Shown in pieces: positions 34,117 through 41,334 of a stretch of DNA of 64,000 bases. Position numbers and translations under genes: made by a program. Source of the stretch: Pigmentiphaga sp. H8 (lineage in GTDB: Bacteria > Pseudomonadota > Gammaproteobacteria > Burkholderiales > Burkholderiaceae_B). The stretch lies in the NCBI RefSeq assembly GCF_003854895.1, contig NZ_CP033966.1, positions 682,001 to 746,000 of the forward strand, in the 5' to 3' direction. Within the stretch, counting starts at the first letter, position 1, and each line of letters opens with the position of its first letter. The notes beneath the pieces are model-generated. The model saw only the letters and a program-made list of their open reading frames with translations, did not search any database and was not told where the DNA came from.

Positions 34117-34740
34117 GTGGATCAGGTCTCTTACGATTCATGCGCGGCCGCCGCCACGGGGCCGTCAGGCACGGTATTCGTGCCGCCCGTCTTCCTCGTC
34201 GGCATGATGGGGGCGGGTAAAACCACGATCGGCCGCGGCCTGGCCCGGGCGCTGTCGCGCCAGTTCCTGGACGTGGACCTGGTGCTGGAAGAGCGCTGCG
34301 GAGTCCGCGTTCCCACCATTTTCGAGCTGGAAGGCGAGACCGGCTTCCGGCGACGCGAAACCCACGCGCTGGACGAGTGCAGCCGGATTTCCGGAGTGGT
34401 CCTGGCCACGGGCGGCGGTGCCGTGCTGGCCGAGGACAACCGCCGCATGCTCCAGCAGCGCGGCACGGTCGTCTACCTGCGGGCCAGGGCCGAGGAGCTC
34501 TACCAGCGCACCCGCTACGACCGCAACCGGCCGCTGCTGCAGACGGCCGACCCGCTGGGCCGTATCACCGAGCTGCTGCGCCAGCGCGAACCGCTGTACG
34601 AGGAAATCGCCGATCTCGTCGTCGATACCGGCAAGGTGTCGGTGTCGCGGCTGGTCGGCCGCATCGTGCCCATGCTCGCAACCTGCAACAAGCAGGTCCG
34701 GCCGCCCGCCGACGACCTGCCCCCGCTGGAGTGTCTATGA
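34117..34740 (+). CDS. aroK: Shikimate kinase
   Basis: AroK phosphorylates shikimate at O3 in aromatic amino acid synthesis. The Walker A motif is GMMGAGKTT, followed by the shikimate-binding region ELEGETGFRRRE, the GGG loop LATGGGAVL and the lid RTRYDRNRPLL. The GTG at 34117 gives 207 residues, close to related proteins; a TTG at 34015 would add 34 residues of unconvincing sequence. The stop overlaps the aroB ATG (ATGA). The start is the uncertain part. Confidence 0.9.
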   Translation: MDQVSYDSCAAAATGPSGTVFVPPVFLVGMMGAGKTTIGRGLARALSRQFLDVDLVLEERCGVRVPTIFELEGETGFRRRETHALDECSRISGVVLATGGGAVLAEDNRRMLQQRGTVVYLRARAEELYQRTRYDRNRPLLQTADPLGRITELLRQREPLYEEIADLVVDTGKVSVSRLVGRIVPMLATCNKQVRPPADDLPPLECL

Positions 34741-35846
34741 AAGAAGTCCGTGTCGAGACGCCGGGTGGAAGCTATCCCATACGGATCGCTTCCGGCCGCC
34801 TCGATCGCCTGGCCGAGGCCGTGCCGGCCGACGCCACCACCCTGGTCGTGGTCACCAACCCCACCGTGGCGGCGTTGTACGCCGAGCGCGCCGAGCAGGC
34901 CCTGGCGGCCACCGGCCGGCCCATCCTGCGCATCGAACTGCCCGATGGCGAGCAATACAAGGATTGGCAGACCCTGAACCTGATCTTCGACGCCATGCTG
35001 GCCCGGCACTGCGACCGCAAGGCCGTGATCGTCGCGCTGGGCGGCGGCGTGATCGGCGACGTCGCCGGCTTCGCCGCCGCGGTCTACATGCGCGGCATCC
35101 GCTTCATCCAGGTGCCCACCACACTGCTGTCGCAGGTCGATTCGTCGGTGGGCGGCAAGACCGCCGTCAACCACCCCATCGGCAAGAACATGATCGGCGC
35201 GTTCTACCAGCCTATTGCCGTGGAAATCGACACCGACGTGCTGTCCACGCTGCCGGCGCGCGAAGTGTCCGCCGGGCTGGCCGAGGTCATCAAGTACGGC
35301 GCCATCCTGGACGCCGACTTCTTCGCCTGGTGCGAGACCCATGCCCAGGACCTGCGCGCGCTCGAACCGGGCGCGCTGGCCGTCGCCATCGCCCGCTCGT
35401 GCGAACTCAAGGCCTACGTCGTCTCGCAGGACGAACGGGAAACCGGCCTGCGCGCCATCCTGAACTTCGGCCACACCTTCGCCCACGCCATCGAGGCCGG
35501 ACTGGGCTTCGGCGCCTGGCTGCACGGCGAGGCCGTCGGCTGCGGCATGGTGCAGGCGGCCGAACTGTCCGCGCGCGCCTCCGGGCTGCCGCAGTCCGAC
35601 GCCGAACGCATCCGCGGCCTGGTACTGGCCATCGGCTGCCCCGTCTACGCGCCCGACCTGGGTGCCGACCGCTGGTTCGACCTGATGCAAGGCGACAAGA
35701 AGACCGAAGCCGGCCAGATCCGCTTCATCCTTTTGCCCAGGCTGGGGGAAGCGGTACGGACCCCGGCCGAGGCCGGACTGGTCCGGCAGGTGCTGGACCG
35801 GACCGTCGCCAGGACAGCGGGTGAGCAACCAGCCACGCTCGCCTGA
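34737..35846 (+). CDS. aroB: 3-dehydroquinate synthase
   Basis: This 369-residue enzyme converts DAHP to 3-dehydroquinate with NAD and a divalent metal. Conserved blocks are ALGGGVIGDVAGFAAAVYMRG, the substrate loop LLSQVDSSVGGKTAVNHPIG and metal-ligand histidines in ILNFGHTFAHAIE and WLHGEAVGCGM. Its ATG overlaps the stop of aroK, so the two are translationally coupled. Length is typical. Confidence 0.95.
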   Translation: MKEVRVETPGGSYPIRIASGRLDRLAEAVPADATTLVVVTNPTVAALYAERAEQALAATGRPILRIELPDGEQYKDWQTLNLIFDAMLARHCDRKAVIVALGGGVIGDVAGFAAAVYMRGIRFIQVPTTLLSQVDSSVGGKTAVNHPIGKNMIGAFYQPIAVEIDTDVLSTLPAREVSAGLAEVIKYGAILDADFFAWCETHAQDLRALEPGALAVAIARSCELKAYVVSQDERETGLRAILNFGHTFAHAIEAGLGFGAWLHGEAVGCGMVQAAELSARASGLPQSDAERIRGLVLAIGCPVYAPDLGADRWFDLMQGDKKTEAGQIRFILLPRLGEAVRTPAEAGLVRQVLDRTVARTAGEQPATLA

Positions 35847-35876
35847 CCCCACCCACTCCGGAGGAGCCCCGACGTC

Positions 35877-37013
35877 ATGCCCCAAGTCCTCGCTCCCTAC
35901 GCCGCCGACCCGGCCGCCACCCGCGGCCGGCGCCACCCCGAAGCCCCGCCCCAGGGGCGTTCCGAATTCCAGCGTGACCGCGATCGCATCATCCATTCCA
36001 ACGCCTTCCGGCGGCTGGAGTACAAGACCCAGGTCTTCGTGAACCACGAGGGGGACCTGTTCCGGACCCGCCTCACGCACAGCCTGGAGGTGGCGCAGAT
36101 CGCGCGCTCCATCGCGCGCAACCTGGGCTTGAACGAAGACCTGGTCGAAGCCATTTCCCTGGCCCATGACCTGGGCCACACCCCCTTCGGCCATGCCGGG
36201 CAGGACGTGCTGCACGCCTGCATGCAGGAGTTCGCGCCCGAGGCCGGCGGCTTCGAGCACAATCTGCAAAGCCTGCGCGTGGTGGACGAACTGGAGGAGC
36301 GCTACGGCGACTTCAACGGCCTGAACCTGTGCTTCGAGACCCGCGAGGGCATCCTCAAGCACTGCTCGCTGACCCGGGCCGCCCGGCTGGGAGACGTGGG
36401 CGAGCGCTTCCTGAACCGCACCCAGCCTTCGCTGGAAGCGCAACTGACCAACCTGTCGGACGAGATCGCCTACAACAACCACGACATCGACGACGGCCTG
36501 CGCTCCGGCCTGGTCTCGCTCGAACAGATGCGGCAGGTCGGCATCTTCAACCGCCATCATGCCGAAGTCGTGCAGCGCTACCCGGACCTGCCCGAGCGGC
36601 GCGCCATTACCGAGACCGTGCGGCGCATGATCAATACCCTGATCATCGACCTGACCGATACCACCGCCGCGCGCATCGCCCAACACCAGCCCGCCACCAT
36701 CGACGACGTGCGCCGCGCGCCGCCCCTGGCCGGCTTCAGCCCCGCAGTGAAGGCCGAGGCCGACGAACTCAAGGTGTTCCTGCGCGACAACCTGTATCGC
36801 CATTACCGCGTGCTGCGCATGACCACCAAGGCCAAGCGCGTGCTGCGCGACCTGTTCATCGCCTTCCTGGAAGACCCGCGCCTGCTGCCGCCGCAGTACC
36901 AGGCACGGGCCAATGTGGATCAGCCGCGGGCCATTGCCGACTACATCGCGGGGATGACCGACCGGTACGCGATCAAGGAGCATCGGCGGTTGTTTCTGGT
37001 AAGCGACGAGTAG
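35877..37013 (+). CDS. dgt: Deoxyguanosinetriphosphate triphosphohydrolase-like protein
   Basis: The protein (378 residues) is an HD-superfamily dNTPase that releases triphosphate from dGTP or other dNTPs. The metal site is visible in [16 protein letters not shown] and [19 protein letters not shown] (H...HD pattern). The C-terminal half carries the family segments [17 protein letters not shown] and [24 protein letters not shown] lies upstream of the ATG. It follows aroB by 30 bases, the aroKB-dgt order of Bordetella-type genomes. The CRISPR leader begins directly after its stop. Confidence 0.92.
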   Translation: MPQVLAPYAADPAATRGRRHPEAPPQGRSEFQRDRDRIIHSNAFRRLEYKTQVFVNHEGDLFRTRLTHSLEVAQIARSIARNLGLNEDLVEAISLAHDLGHTPFGHAGQDVLHACMQEFAPEAGGFEHNLQSLRVVDELEERYGDFNGLNLCFETREGILKHCSLTRAARLGDVGERFLNRTQPSLEAQLTNLSDEIAYNNHDIDDGLRSGLVSLEQMRQVGIFNRHHAEVVQRYPDLPERRAITETVRRMINTLIIDLTDTTAARIAQHQPATIDDVRRAPPLAGFSPAVKAEADELKVFLRDNLYRHYRVLRMTTKAKRVLRDLFIAFLEDPRLLPPQYQARANVDQPRAIADYIAGMTDRYAIKEHRRLFLVSDE

Positions 37014-37175
37014 GGGGCTGGAAGGGGCGTTGCTGGCGTCGATGTGGTTGGAGGCCGCTTGACCGTGTGAAGTGGGGCGTCGTTCTTGTTTTTCGGCGGG
37101 TGATCGGCTCTTTAAAAAGTTGGTGGATTTTTGCTGGGTGGTTTTTTCTTTTGAAAACAAGCGGTTATGTTTGGA
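37014..37175 (+). promoter_or_regulatory. CRISPR leader
   Basis: No gene lies in this 162-base stretch. It becomes AT-rich towards the array (TTTAAAAAG and TTTTTTCTTTTGAAAAC tracts), as expected of a leader that carries the pre-crRNA promoter and adaptation signals. The undamaged repeats lie next to it and the degraded ones at the far end, which fixes the polarity of the array. Confidence 0.7.
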
Positions 37176-37815
37176 GTGTTCCCCGCGGGAGCGGGGATGA
37201 ACCGGTGGCGGTGCTGGTCATGGGCACGCAGGGCCTGTGTTCCCCGCGGGAGCGGGGATGAACCGCCCACCTGTTGGCCGAGATGGGCGCCAGCACTGTG
37301 TTCCCCGCGGGAGCGGGGATGAACCGTCACCGGCGCCAACGGCGTGCGCGCCACGCGCCGTGTTCCCCGCGGGAGCGGGGATGAACCGCTGATACTTGGT
37401 TAAAGCGCGTTACTGCTGCGGTGTTCCCCGCGGGAGCGGGGATGAACCGCACAGCCCCGCCATCGCCACGCCGGCAGCAGCGTGTTCCCCGCGGGAGCGG
37501 GGATGAACCGTTGTTCTGCCGCTGGGCCTGGCTACGAGGCATGTGTTCCCCGCGGGAGCGGGGATGAACCGCGCGCCAGCAACCGCGAGCGCTCCGCCGC
37601 GATGTGTTCCCCGCGAGAGCGGGGATGAACCGATCGTGGCCAAATCCATCACGTCGGCGCAGATGTGTTCCCCGCGAGAGCGGGGATGAACCGATTGTGT
37701 TGTCCGTGGCCCTAACTGGTCAGTAGTGTTCCCCGCGAGAGCGGGGATGACCCGACCTATCAGACCGGGGCCGAGCAACTGGCCAAGTGTTTCCCGCAGG
37801 AGCGGGGACGAATCA
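37176..37815 (+). CRISPR. Type I-E CRISPR array, 11 repeats and 10 spacers, no cas genes in the window
   Basis: Repeats of 29 bases begin GTGTTCCCCG and end GGATGAACCG; they start at 37176, 37237, 37298, 37360, 37421, 37482, 37543, 37604, 37665, 37726 and 37787. Spacers are 32 bases except the third (33). The repeat matches the Escherichia coli type I-E pattern. Each forms a CCCCGC/GCGGGG stem with a GGGA loop (repeats 1-7) or a GAGA loop (8-10); both loops are of the GNRA type. Repeat 10 has one change near its end, and repeat 11 has five changes and a weakened stem, marking the old end. No cas gene flanks the array. Confidence 0.97.
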
Positions 37816-37880
37816 TGTTTCGCGCTCACGCACGAGCCCGGCGCGCTACCTGCTGCGCGATCCCCTGAGTCGTGGATTTT

Positions 37881-37910
37881 ATATAGGTTTTCCTATAAAA
37901 TAACCTATAT
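37881..37910. promoter_or_regulatory. Inverted repeat in the toxin-antitoxin promoter
   Basis: ATATAGGTT (37881-37889) and AACCTATAT (37902-37910) are perfect 9-base inverted arms around a 12-base centre that includes a -10-like TATAAAAT (37894-37901). The site lies 14 bases before the toxin ATG. It is the likely operator for autorepression by the XRE-domain antitoxin. Confidence 0.6.
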
Positions 37911-37924
37911 TCGATAAGGCACAG

Positions 37925-38182
37925 ATGTACACCATCAACTGGATGAAGAAGGCTCGCAAGCAGTTGGCAACGGTCGGTACGCAGAAGGCCCGCGAAGCGA
38001 TTGTTGATGCCGTGTCCACGTTGGTGGATTTGCCCAACGCCCAGAATGTGAAAGCCCTCACGAAGCACCAGTACGGTTACCGCCTGCGCGTCGGTAAGTA
38101 TCGAGTGCTATTCGACGCGGATCATGAAATCCGAATCGTCGAAGTGCAGGAGGTGAAGAAGCGCGACGACCAGACGTACTGA
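37925..38182 (+). CDS. RelE/ParE-superfamily toxin
   Basis: This 85-residue protein has the RelE/ParE fold pattern: a basic first helix region (INWMKKARKQLATVGTQKAR), the LVDLPNAQNVKALTKH loop, the strand YRLRVGKYRVLFDAD and a C-terminal VQEVKKRDD strand. Members usually cleave mRNA on the ribosome or, less often, poison gyrase. Basic residues in RLRVGKYRV would serve RNA cleavage. AAGG precedes the ATG. The toxin gene comes first and the antitoxin second, as in higBA-type modules. It stands 109 bases after the last repeat of the main CRISPR array. Confidence 0.87.
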   Translation: MYTINWMKKARKQLATVGTQKAREAIVDAVSTLVDLPNAQNVKALTKHQYGYRLRVGKYRVLFDADHEIRIVEVQEVKKRDDQTY

Positions 38183-38190
38183 CACCCCAT

Positions 38191-38206
38191 CCGGGCAATA
38201 GCCCGG
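38191..38206 (+). promoter_or_regulatory. Small hairpin between toxin and antitoxin genes
   Basis: CCGGGC (38191-38196) and GCCCGG (38201-38206) form a perfect 6-bp stem with loop AATA. It lies just before the GGAGA ribosome site of the antitoxin gene. It could tune the ratio of the two proteins through translation or mRNA processing; this is inference. Confidence 0.4.
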
Positions 38207-38217
38207 CGGAGAACGCG

Positions 38218-38559
38218 ATGAGCACGAACCACACCATCATCAACACTAGCGACGGCCGGCCGGCCTTCGTTGTGCTTCCCTACGACGAATACATTGCGCT
38301 GACTGGCAATAAGCCGCGCATCCCCACGGGGGAGGCGGTGCCCCATGAGGTGATCAGCCTTCAGGTCAAGAACGGATGGAGCCTGATTCGGGCGTGGCGG
38401 GAGTACCTTGGGATCACCCAGGCGGAAATGGCCGCGCGTCTTGAGGTGCGGCAACCGACCTACGCGAACATGGAAGGCCCCGATGCCCGGCCGCGCAAGG
38501 CGACCCGGGCCCGCATTGCCCAAGCGCTCGGGATTTCGCTCGATCAGCTTGAGGACTAG
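38218..38559 (+). CDS. Antitoxin with Phd-like N-terminus and XRE helix-turn-helix
   Basis: The 113-residue protein joins two parts. Residues 10-30 (TSDGRPAFVVLPYDEYIAL) resemble the Phd/YefM antitoxin start. Residues 60-110 form an XRE DNA-binding domain (LGITQAEMAARLEVRQPTYA). It follows the RelE/ParE-type toxin gene by 35 bases and should neutralise it and repress the operon through the palindrome at 37881-37910. The final G of its TAG stop is also the first base of the CRISPR repeat at 38559, so the gene ends exactly on the array. Function as antitoxin is inferred from pairing. Confidence 0.82.
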   Translation: MSTNHTIINTSDGRPAFVVLPYDEYIALTGNKPRIPTGEAVPHEVISLQVKNGWSLIRAWREYLGITQAEMAARLEVRQPTYANMEGPDARPRKATRARIAQALGISLDQLED

Positions 38560-38648
38560 TGTTCCCCGCGGGAGCGGGGATGAACCGTTCGAGCTCAGCC
38601 GCCGAATGGGTTCGTTCAAGTGCTCCCCGCCCAAGCGGGGCATGAGCC
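38559..38648 (+). CRISPR. Isolated CRISPR repeat-spacer-repeat unit beyond the toxin-antitoxin genes
   Basis: The repeat at 38559-38587 equals the consensus of the main array. A spacer of exactly 32 bases (38588-38619) follows, then a decayed repeat (38620-38648) that keeps the CCCCGC/GCGGGG stem but has a CCAA loop and several changed bases. The same orientation and exact spacing show it belongs to the array at 37176-37815 and was separated from it by the toxin-antitoxin genes. The perfect repeat starts on the last base of the antitoxin stop codon and could act as a hairpin at the end of that mRNA. Confidence 0.9.
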
Positions 38649-38667
38649 CATGCCCCTCGCTGCCTGG

Positions 38668-40071
38668 CTACACCACCAGCTTCGTCGGCAACAACACCTC
38701 GAACGTGATCCCTTCCTCCGACTTGCCCGCCGTGCCGCGCTGCGAGCTGAAGTAGAGCCGGGTGCCGTCGGGCGAGACGGCGGGGCCGGTGATCTCGCTG
38801 TCGTCGTGGCCGACCAGCCGCATCACGGCCTGCGACGTGCCGTCGTCGCGCAGCACGCCGATCTCCAGGTTGCCCGCGTCCTCGGCCACCAGCATTTCGC
38901 CGAAAGAGGTGATGGTGATGTTGTCCGGTTCGTCGATGCTGTGGGTTTCGGCCGGGCCGAGCTTGCCGTCGAAGATGACTTCGAGGGTGCGGTGGGCGGT
39001 GTCGTAGGCCCAGATGCGGCTGTTGCGGGACGTGACGAAGAACACGATGCCGTTGAAGAACCAGATGCCTTCGGCCTTCTGGAAGTAATTGCCCGGGGGC
39101 AGGATGCCGCCCTTGCGCAGGGTGTCGCGGATGTTCTTCTGACCCTGGTCGGGGAAGGCCACGGGTTCCCAGGTGATGGACACCGGCGTCTTGCCGAAGC
39201 CGATCAGGTCGGCGTAGGCGGCGTCGGCGGAGTCGGCGTCGCGGGGCAGGGCGTCGATGCGCAGCACTTGCAACTGGCCGGACTCGAACTTGACGGGGCG
39301 CTCGGCGCCGGCGGGCCAGTCGGTCGAGTCGCAGACGTAGCGGTAGATCCGCCCGCCGCTGGCATCCTCGGTCAGGTACAGCATGCGGTTGGACGGGTCG
39401 ACGCAGACCGCTTCATGCGCGTATCTGCCCAGGGCGGGCCAGGCGCGGGGCGGGTTGGCGTCGGACCAGGGGTGGTAGGGGTCGCATTCCCAGACCAGGC
39501 CGGCGATCTGCTGGGTGAGTTCGAATTCTTCGCACGACAGCCAGGTGTTCCAGGGCGTGGGGCCGCCGGCGCAGTTGCCCGAGGTGCTTTTGAGGATGGG
39601 GTAGGCGTCGATGATCTTGCCGGTCTTGTCGAACTTGAGCGCGCTGACGCCGCCCAGCGGGGCGGTCATTTCGGCGTTGCTGACGTAGATCCAGCCGCCG
39701 TCGTCGGTGGCATAGCAGGCGCCGCCGTCGGGCGCGGCATGCCACAGGAAGCTGCCGCCGCTGACCGGCGCCTTGCCGCTGCGCGCGACGATGCGCGAGG
39801 AGAAGCCCTTGGGCAGCATCACGCCGTTGGCATCGGCGGGTTGCAGCTCGGTGAATTTGGCGAAGGGGTTGAACTTCTCGACGGGCGGTTCGGGATCGAC
39901 GGGGGGCTTGGGGTCGACCGGCGCGGGGTTGGAGGCATCGTCGCCGTCGCCGCCACAGGCTGCCAGGAAGCCCGTCAGGCTGACCGCGCCGGCGGTGCGG
40001 AAGGTCTTGAGCAGGAAGGCTCGGCGCAGGGAGAAGTCCAGGGGGATGACGGGGTAGGTGTGTTCGCTCAT
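38668..40071 (-). CDS. PhoX-family (DUF839) secreted phosphatase-like lipoprotein
   Basis: This 467-residue protein has a signal with paired arginines (SLRRAFLLKTFRTAGAV) and a lipobox (GFLAAC followed by GGDGDD), so it is probably exported, perhaps by Tat, and lipidated. A Pro/Asp-rich linker leads to a DUF839/PhoX beta-propeller domain with ATDDGGWIYVSNAE, LSCEEFELT and YAHEAVCVDPSNRM. PhoX enzymes are Ca/Fe-dependent alkaline phosphatases; full activity here is not proven. The ATG at 40071 was chosen because the signal starts there; a longer reading runs into the neighbouring LOG gene. Its stop lies 20 bases after the last CRISPR repeat. Confidence 0.8.
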   Translation of the reverse strand: MSEHTYPVIPLDFSLRRAFLLKTFRTAGAVSLTGFLAACGGDGDDASNPAPVDPKPPVDPEPPVEKFNPFAKFTELQPADANGVMLPKGFSSRIVARSGKAPVSGGSFLWHAAPDGGACYATDDGGWIYVSNAEMTAPLGGVSALKFDKTGKIIDAYPILKSTSGNCAGGPTPWNTWLSCEEFELTQQIAGLVWECDPYHPWSDANPPRAWPALGRYAHEAVCVDPSNRMLYLTEDASGGRIYRYVCDSTDWPAGAERPVKFESGQLQVLRIDALPRDADSADAAYADLIGFGKTPVSITWEPVAFPDQGQKNIRDTLRKGGILPPGNYFQKAEGIWFFNGIVFFVTSRNSRIWAYDTAHRTLEVIFDGKLGPAETHSIDEPDNITITSFGEMLVAEDAGNLEIGVLRDDGTSQAVMRLVGHDDSEITGPAVSPDGTRLYFSSQRGTAGKSEEGITFEVLLPTKLVV

Positions 40072-40209
40072 TGTTCTCGGAGTGCGGATGGGTGAAGGCT
40101 CGAATGTGGAGCGCTGCCATCCTGCGTGCTTCGCGTTACAGGGTGGTGACTCCATCGGGCGGCCCGGCATTGCGTTTACACTTCCACGCTTCGGCACCGG
40201 GATTTTTTC

Positions 40210-40824
40210 ATGGACACCACAGCGCTTGCCCTCGGCCGGGTCGCGGTCTTCTGCGGCTCGAATTTCGGTTTCTCGGACGAGTACGCCCAGGCTGCGCGGC
40301 AGCTGGGCGCGCAGATCGCGGCCCGCGGCCTGACGCTGGTGTACGGCGGCACTCACAAGGGCCTGATGGGCATCATGGCCGACACGGTGCTGGAGGCCGG
40401 CGGCCAGGCGGTGGGTGTCATCAATCGCCGGCTGCACGACCGCGGCCATCTGCATCCGGGGCTGACCTCGCACGAGATCGTGGCGGACATGCGGGCGCGC
40501 AAGGCGCGCATGGCGGATCTGGCGGACGCCTTCATCGCGATGCCCGGCGGCCTGGGGACTTACGAGGAGTTATTCGAGGCCGCCACGCTGACGCAGCTCG
40601 GGGACCACACCAAGGCGTGCGGGGTACTGAACGTGCGCGGTTTCTACGAACCCATGCGGGCCATGCTGACGCACGCGGTGCAGGAGGGCTTCATGAAGGC
40701 CGAGCACCGCGACATGATCGTGATCGAGGCCGACCCGGGCGCGCTGCTCGACGGGCTGGCGGCCTGGAAGGCGCCGACCGTGACGAAATGGATCGGCGAT
40801 CCCGATCCCGCTCCCGCGGCCTGA
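40210..40824 (+). CDS. LOG-family cytokinin/nucleotide phosphoribohydrolase-like protein
   Basis: This 204-residue Rossmann-fold protein has the LOG signature AMPGGLGTYEELFE and the upstream arginine segment MRARKARM, which bind the nucleotide 5'-monophosphate. LOG proteins release the base from cytokinin riboside monophosphate or plain nucleoside monophosphates. YGGTHKGLMGIMADTVLEAGG near residue 45 is also typical. It is divergent from the PhoX-like gene. No partner gene points to a specific substrate. A palindrome GGCCGGT-C-ACCGGCC (40882-40896) lies in the gap after it. Confidence 0.88.
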   Translation: MDTTALALGRVAVFCGSNFGFSDEYAQAARQLGAQIAARGLTLVYGGTHKGLMGIMADTVLEAGGQAVGVINRRLHDRGHLHPGLTSHEIVADMRARKARMADLADAFIAMPGGLGTYEELFEAATLTQLGDHTKACGVLNVRGFYEPMRAMLTHAVQEGFMKAEHRDMIVIEADPGALLDGLAAWKAPTVTKWIGDPDPAPAA

Positions 40825-40916
40825 CGCGGCCGTCCATTTGATTAAACTGAGGCGGCCTGGCCGGTTTTTTTCATCACCCCGGGCCGGTCACCGGCCTTCA
40901 CCCTTCGCAGACAATC

Positions 40917-41327
40917 ATGACAAGAATCCGCATACGCGCCGCCGAATACGAGTTCATTGCCGAGACCAACCCGGATGCCCCGGAGACGGTGGCTGCTTTC
41001 ATGAAGCTGCTGCCCTATACGCAGAAGATCATCCACGTGCGCTGGAGCGGCGAGGGCTGCTGGATTCCGCTGGGCGAGTTCAAGCTGGGCGTGGGGTTCG
41101 AGAACCACACCAGCCATCCATCGGTGGGGGACATCCTGTTCTATCCGGGCGGCTACAGCGAGACCGAAATCATCCTGGCCTATGGCAGCTGCATGTTCGC
41201 CAGCAAGATGGGCCAGCTTGCTGGCAACCATTTCCTGACCGTGGTCGAGGGCAAGGAGAACCTGCGCGCGCTGGGCGTGAAGACGCTGTGGGAAGGCGCG
41301 CAGGATATCGTTTTCGAACTGGCGTGA
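40917..41327 (+). CDS. DUF3830 family protein, cyclophilin-like fold
   Basis: This 136-residue protein shows the DUF3830 pattern: an opening strand (IRIRAAEYEFIAETNPDAPE), HVRWSGEGCWIPLG in the middle, and SVGDILFYPGGYSETEIILAYG in the second half. The fold is expected to be cyclophilin-like, but no enzymatic role is established. It stands alone between the LOG gene and the convergent ilvA gene. No signal peptide is seen, so it is cytoplasmic. Confidence 0.75.
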   Translation: MTRIRIRAAEYEFIAETNPDAPETVAAFMKLLPYTQKIIHVRWSGEGCWIPLGEFKLGVGFENHTSHPSVGDILFYPGGYSETEIILAYGSCMFASKMGQLAGNHFLTVVEGKENLRALGVKTLWEGAQDIVFELA

Positions 41328-41334
41328 ACGGGGC

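Noticed and set aside
37014..37175. A small gene between dgt and the CRISPR array.
   Set aside because: No frame of convincing length or ribosome site was found; composition and position fit a leader.
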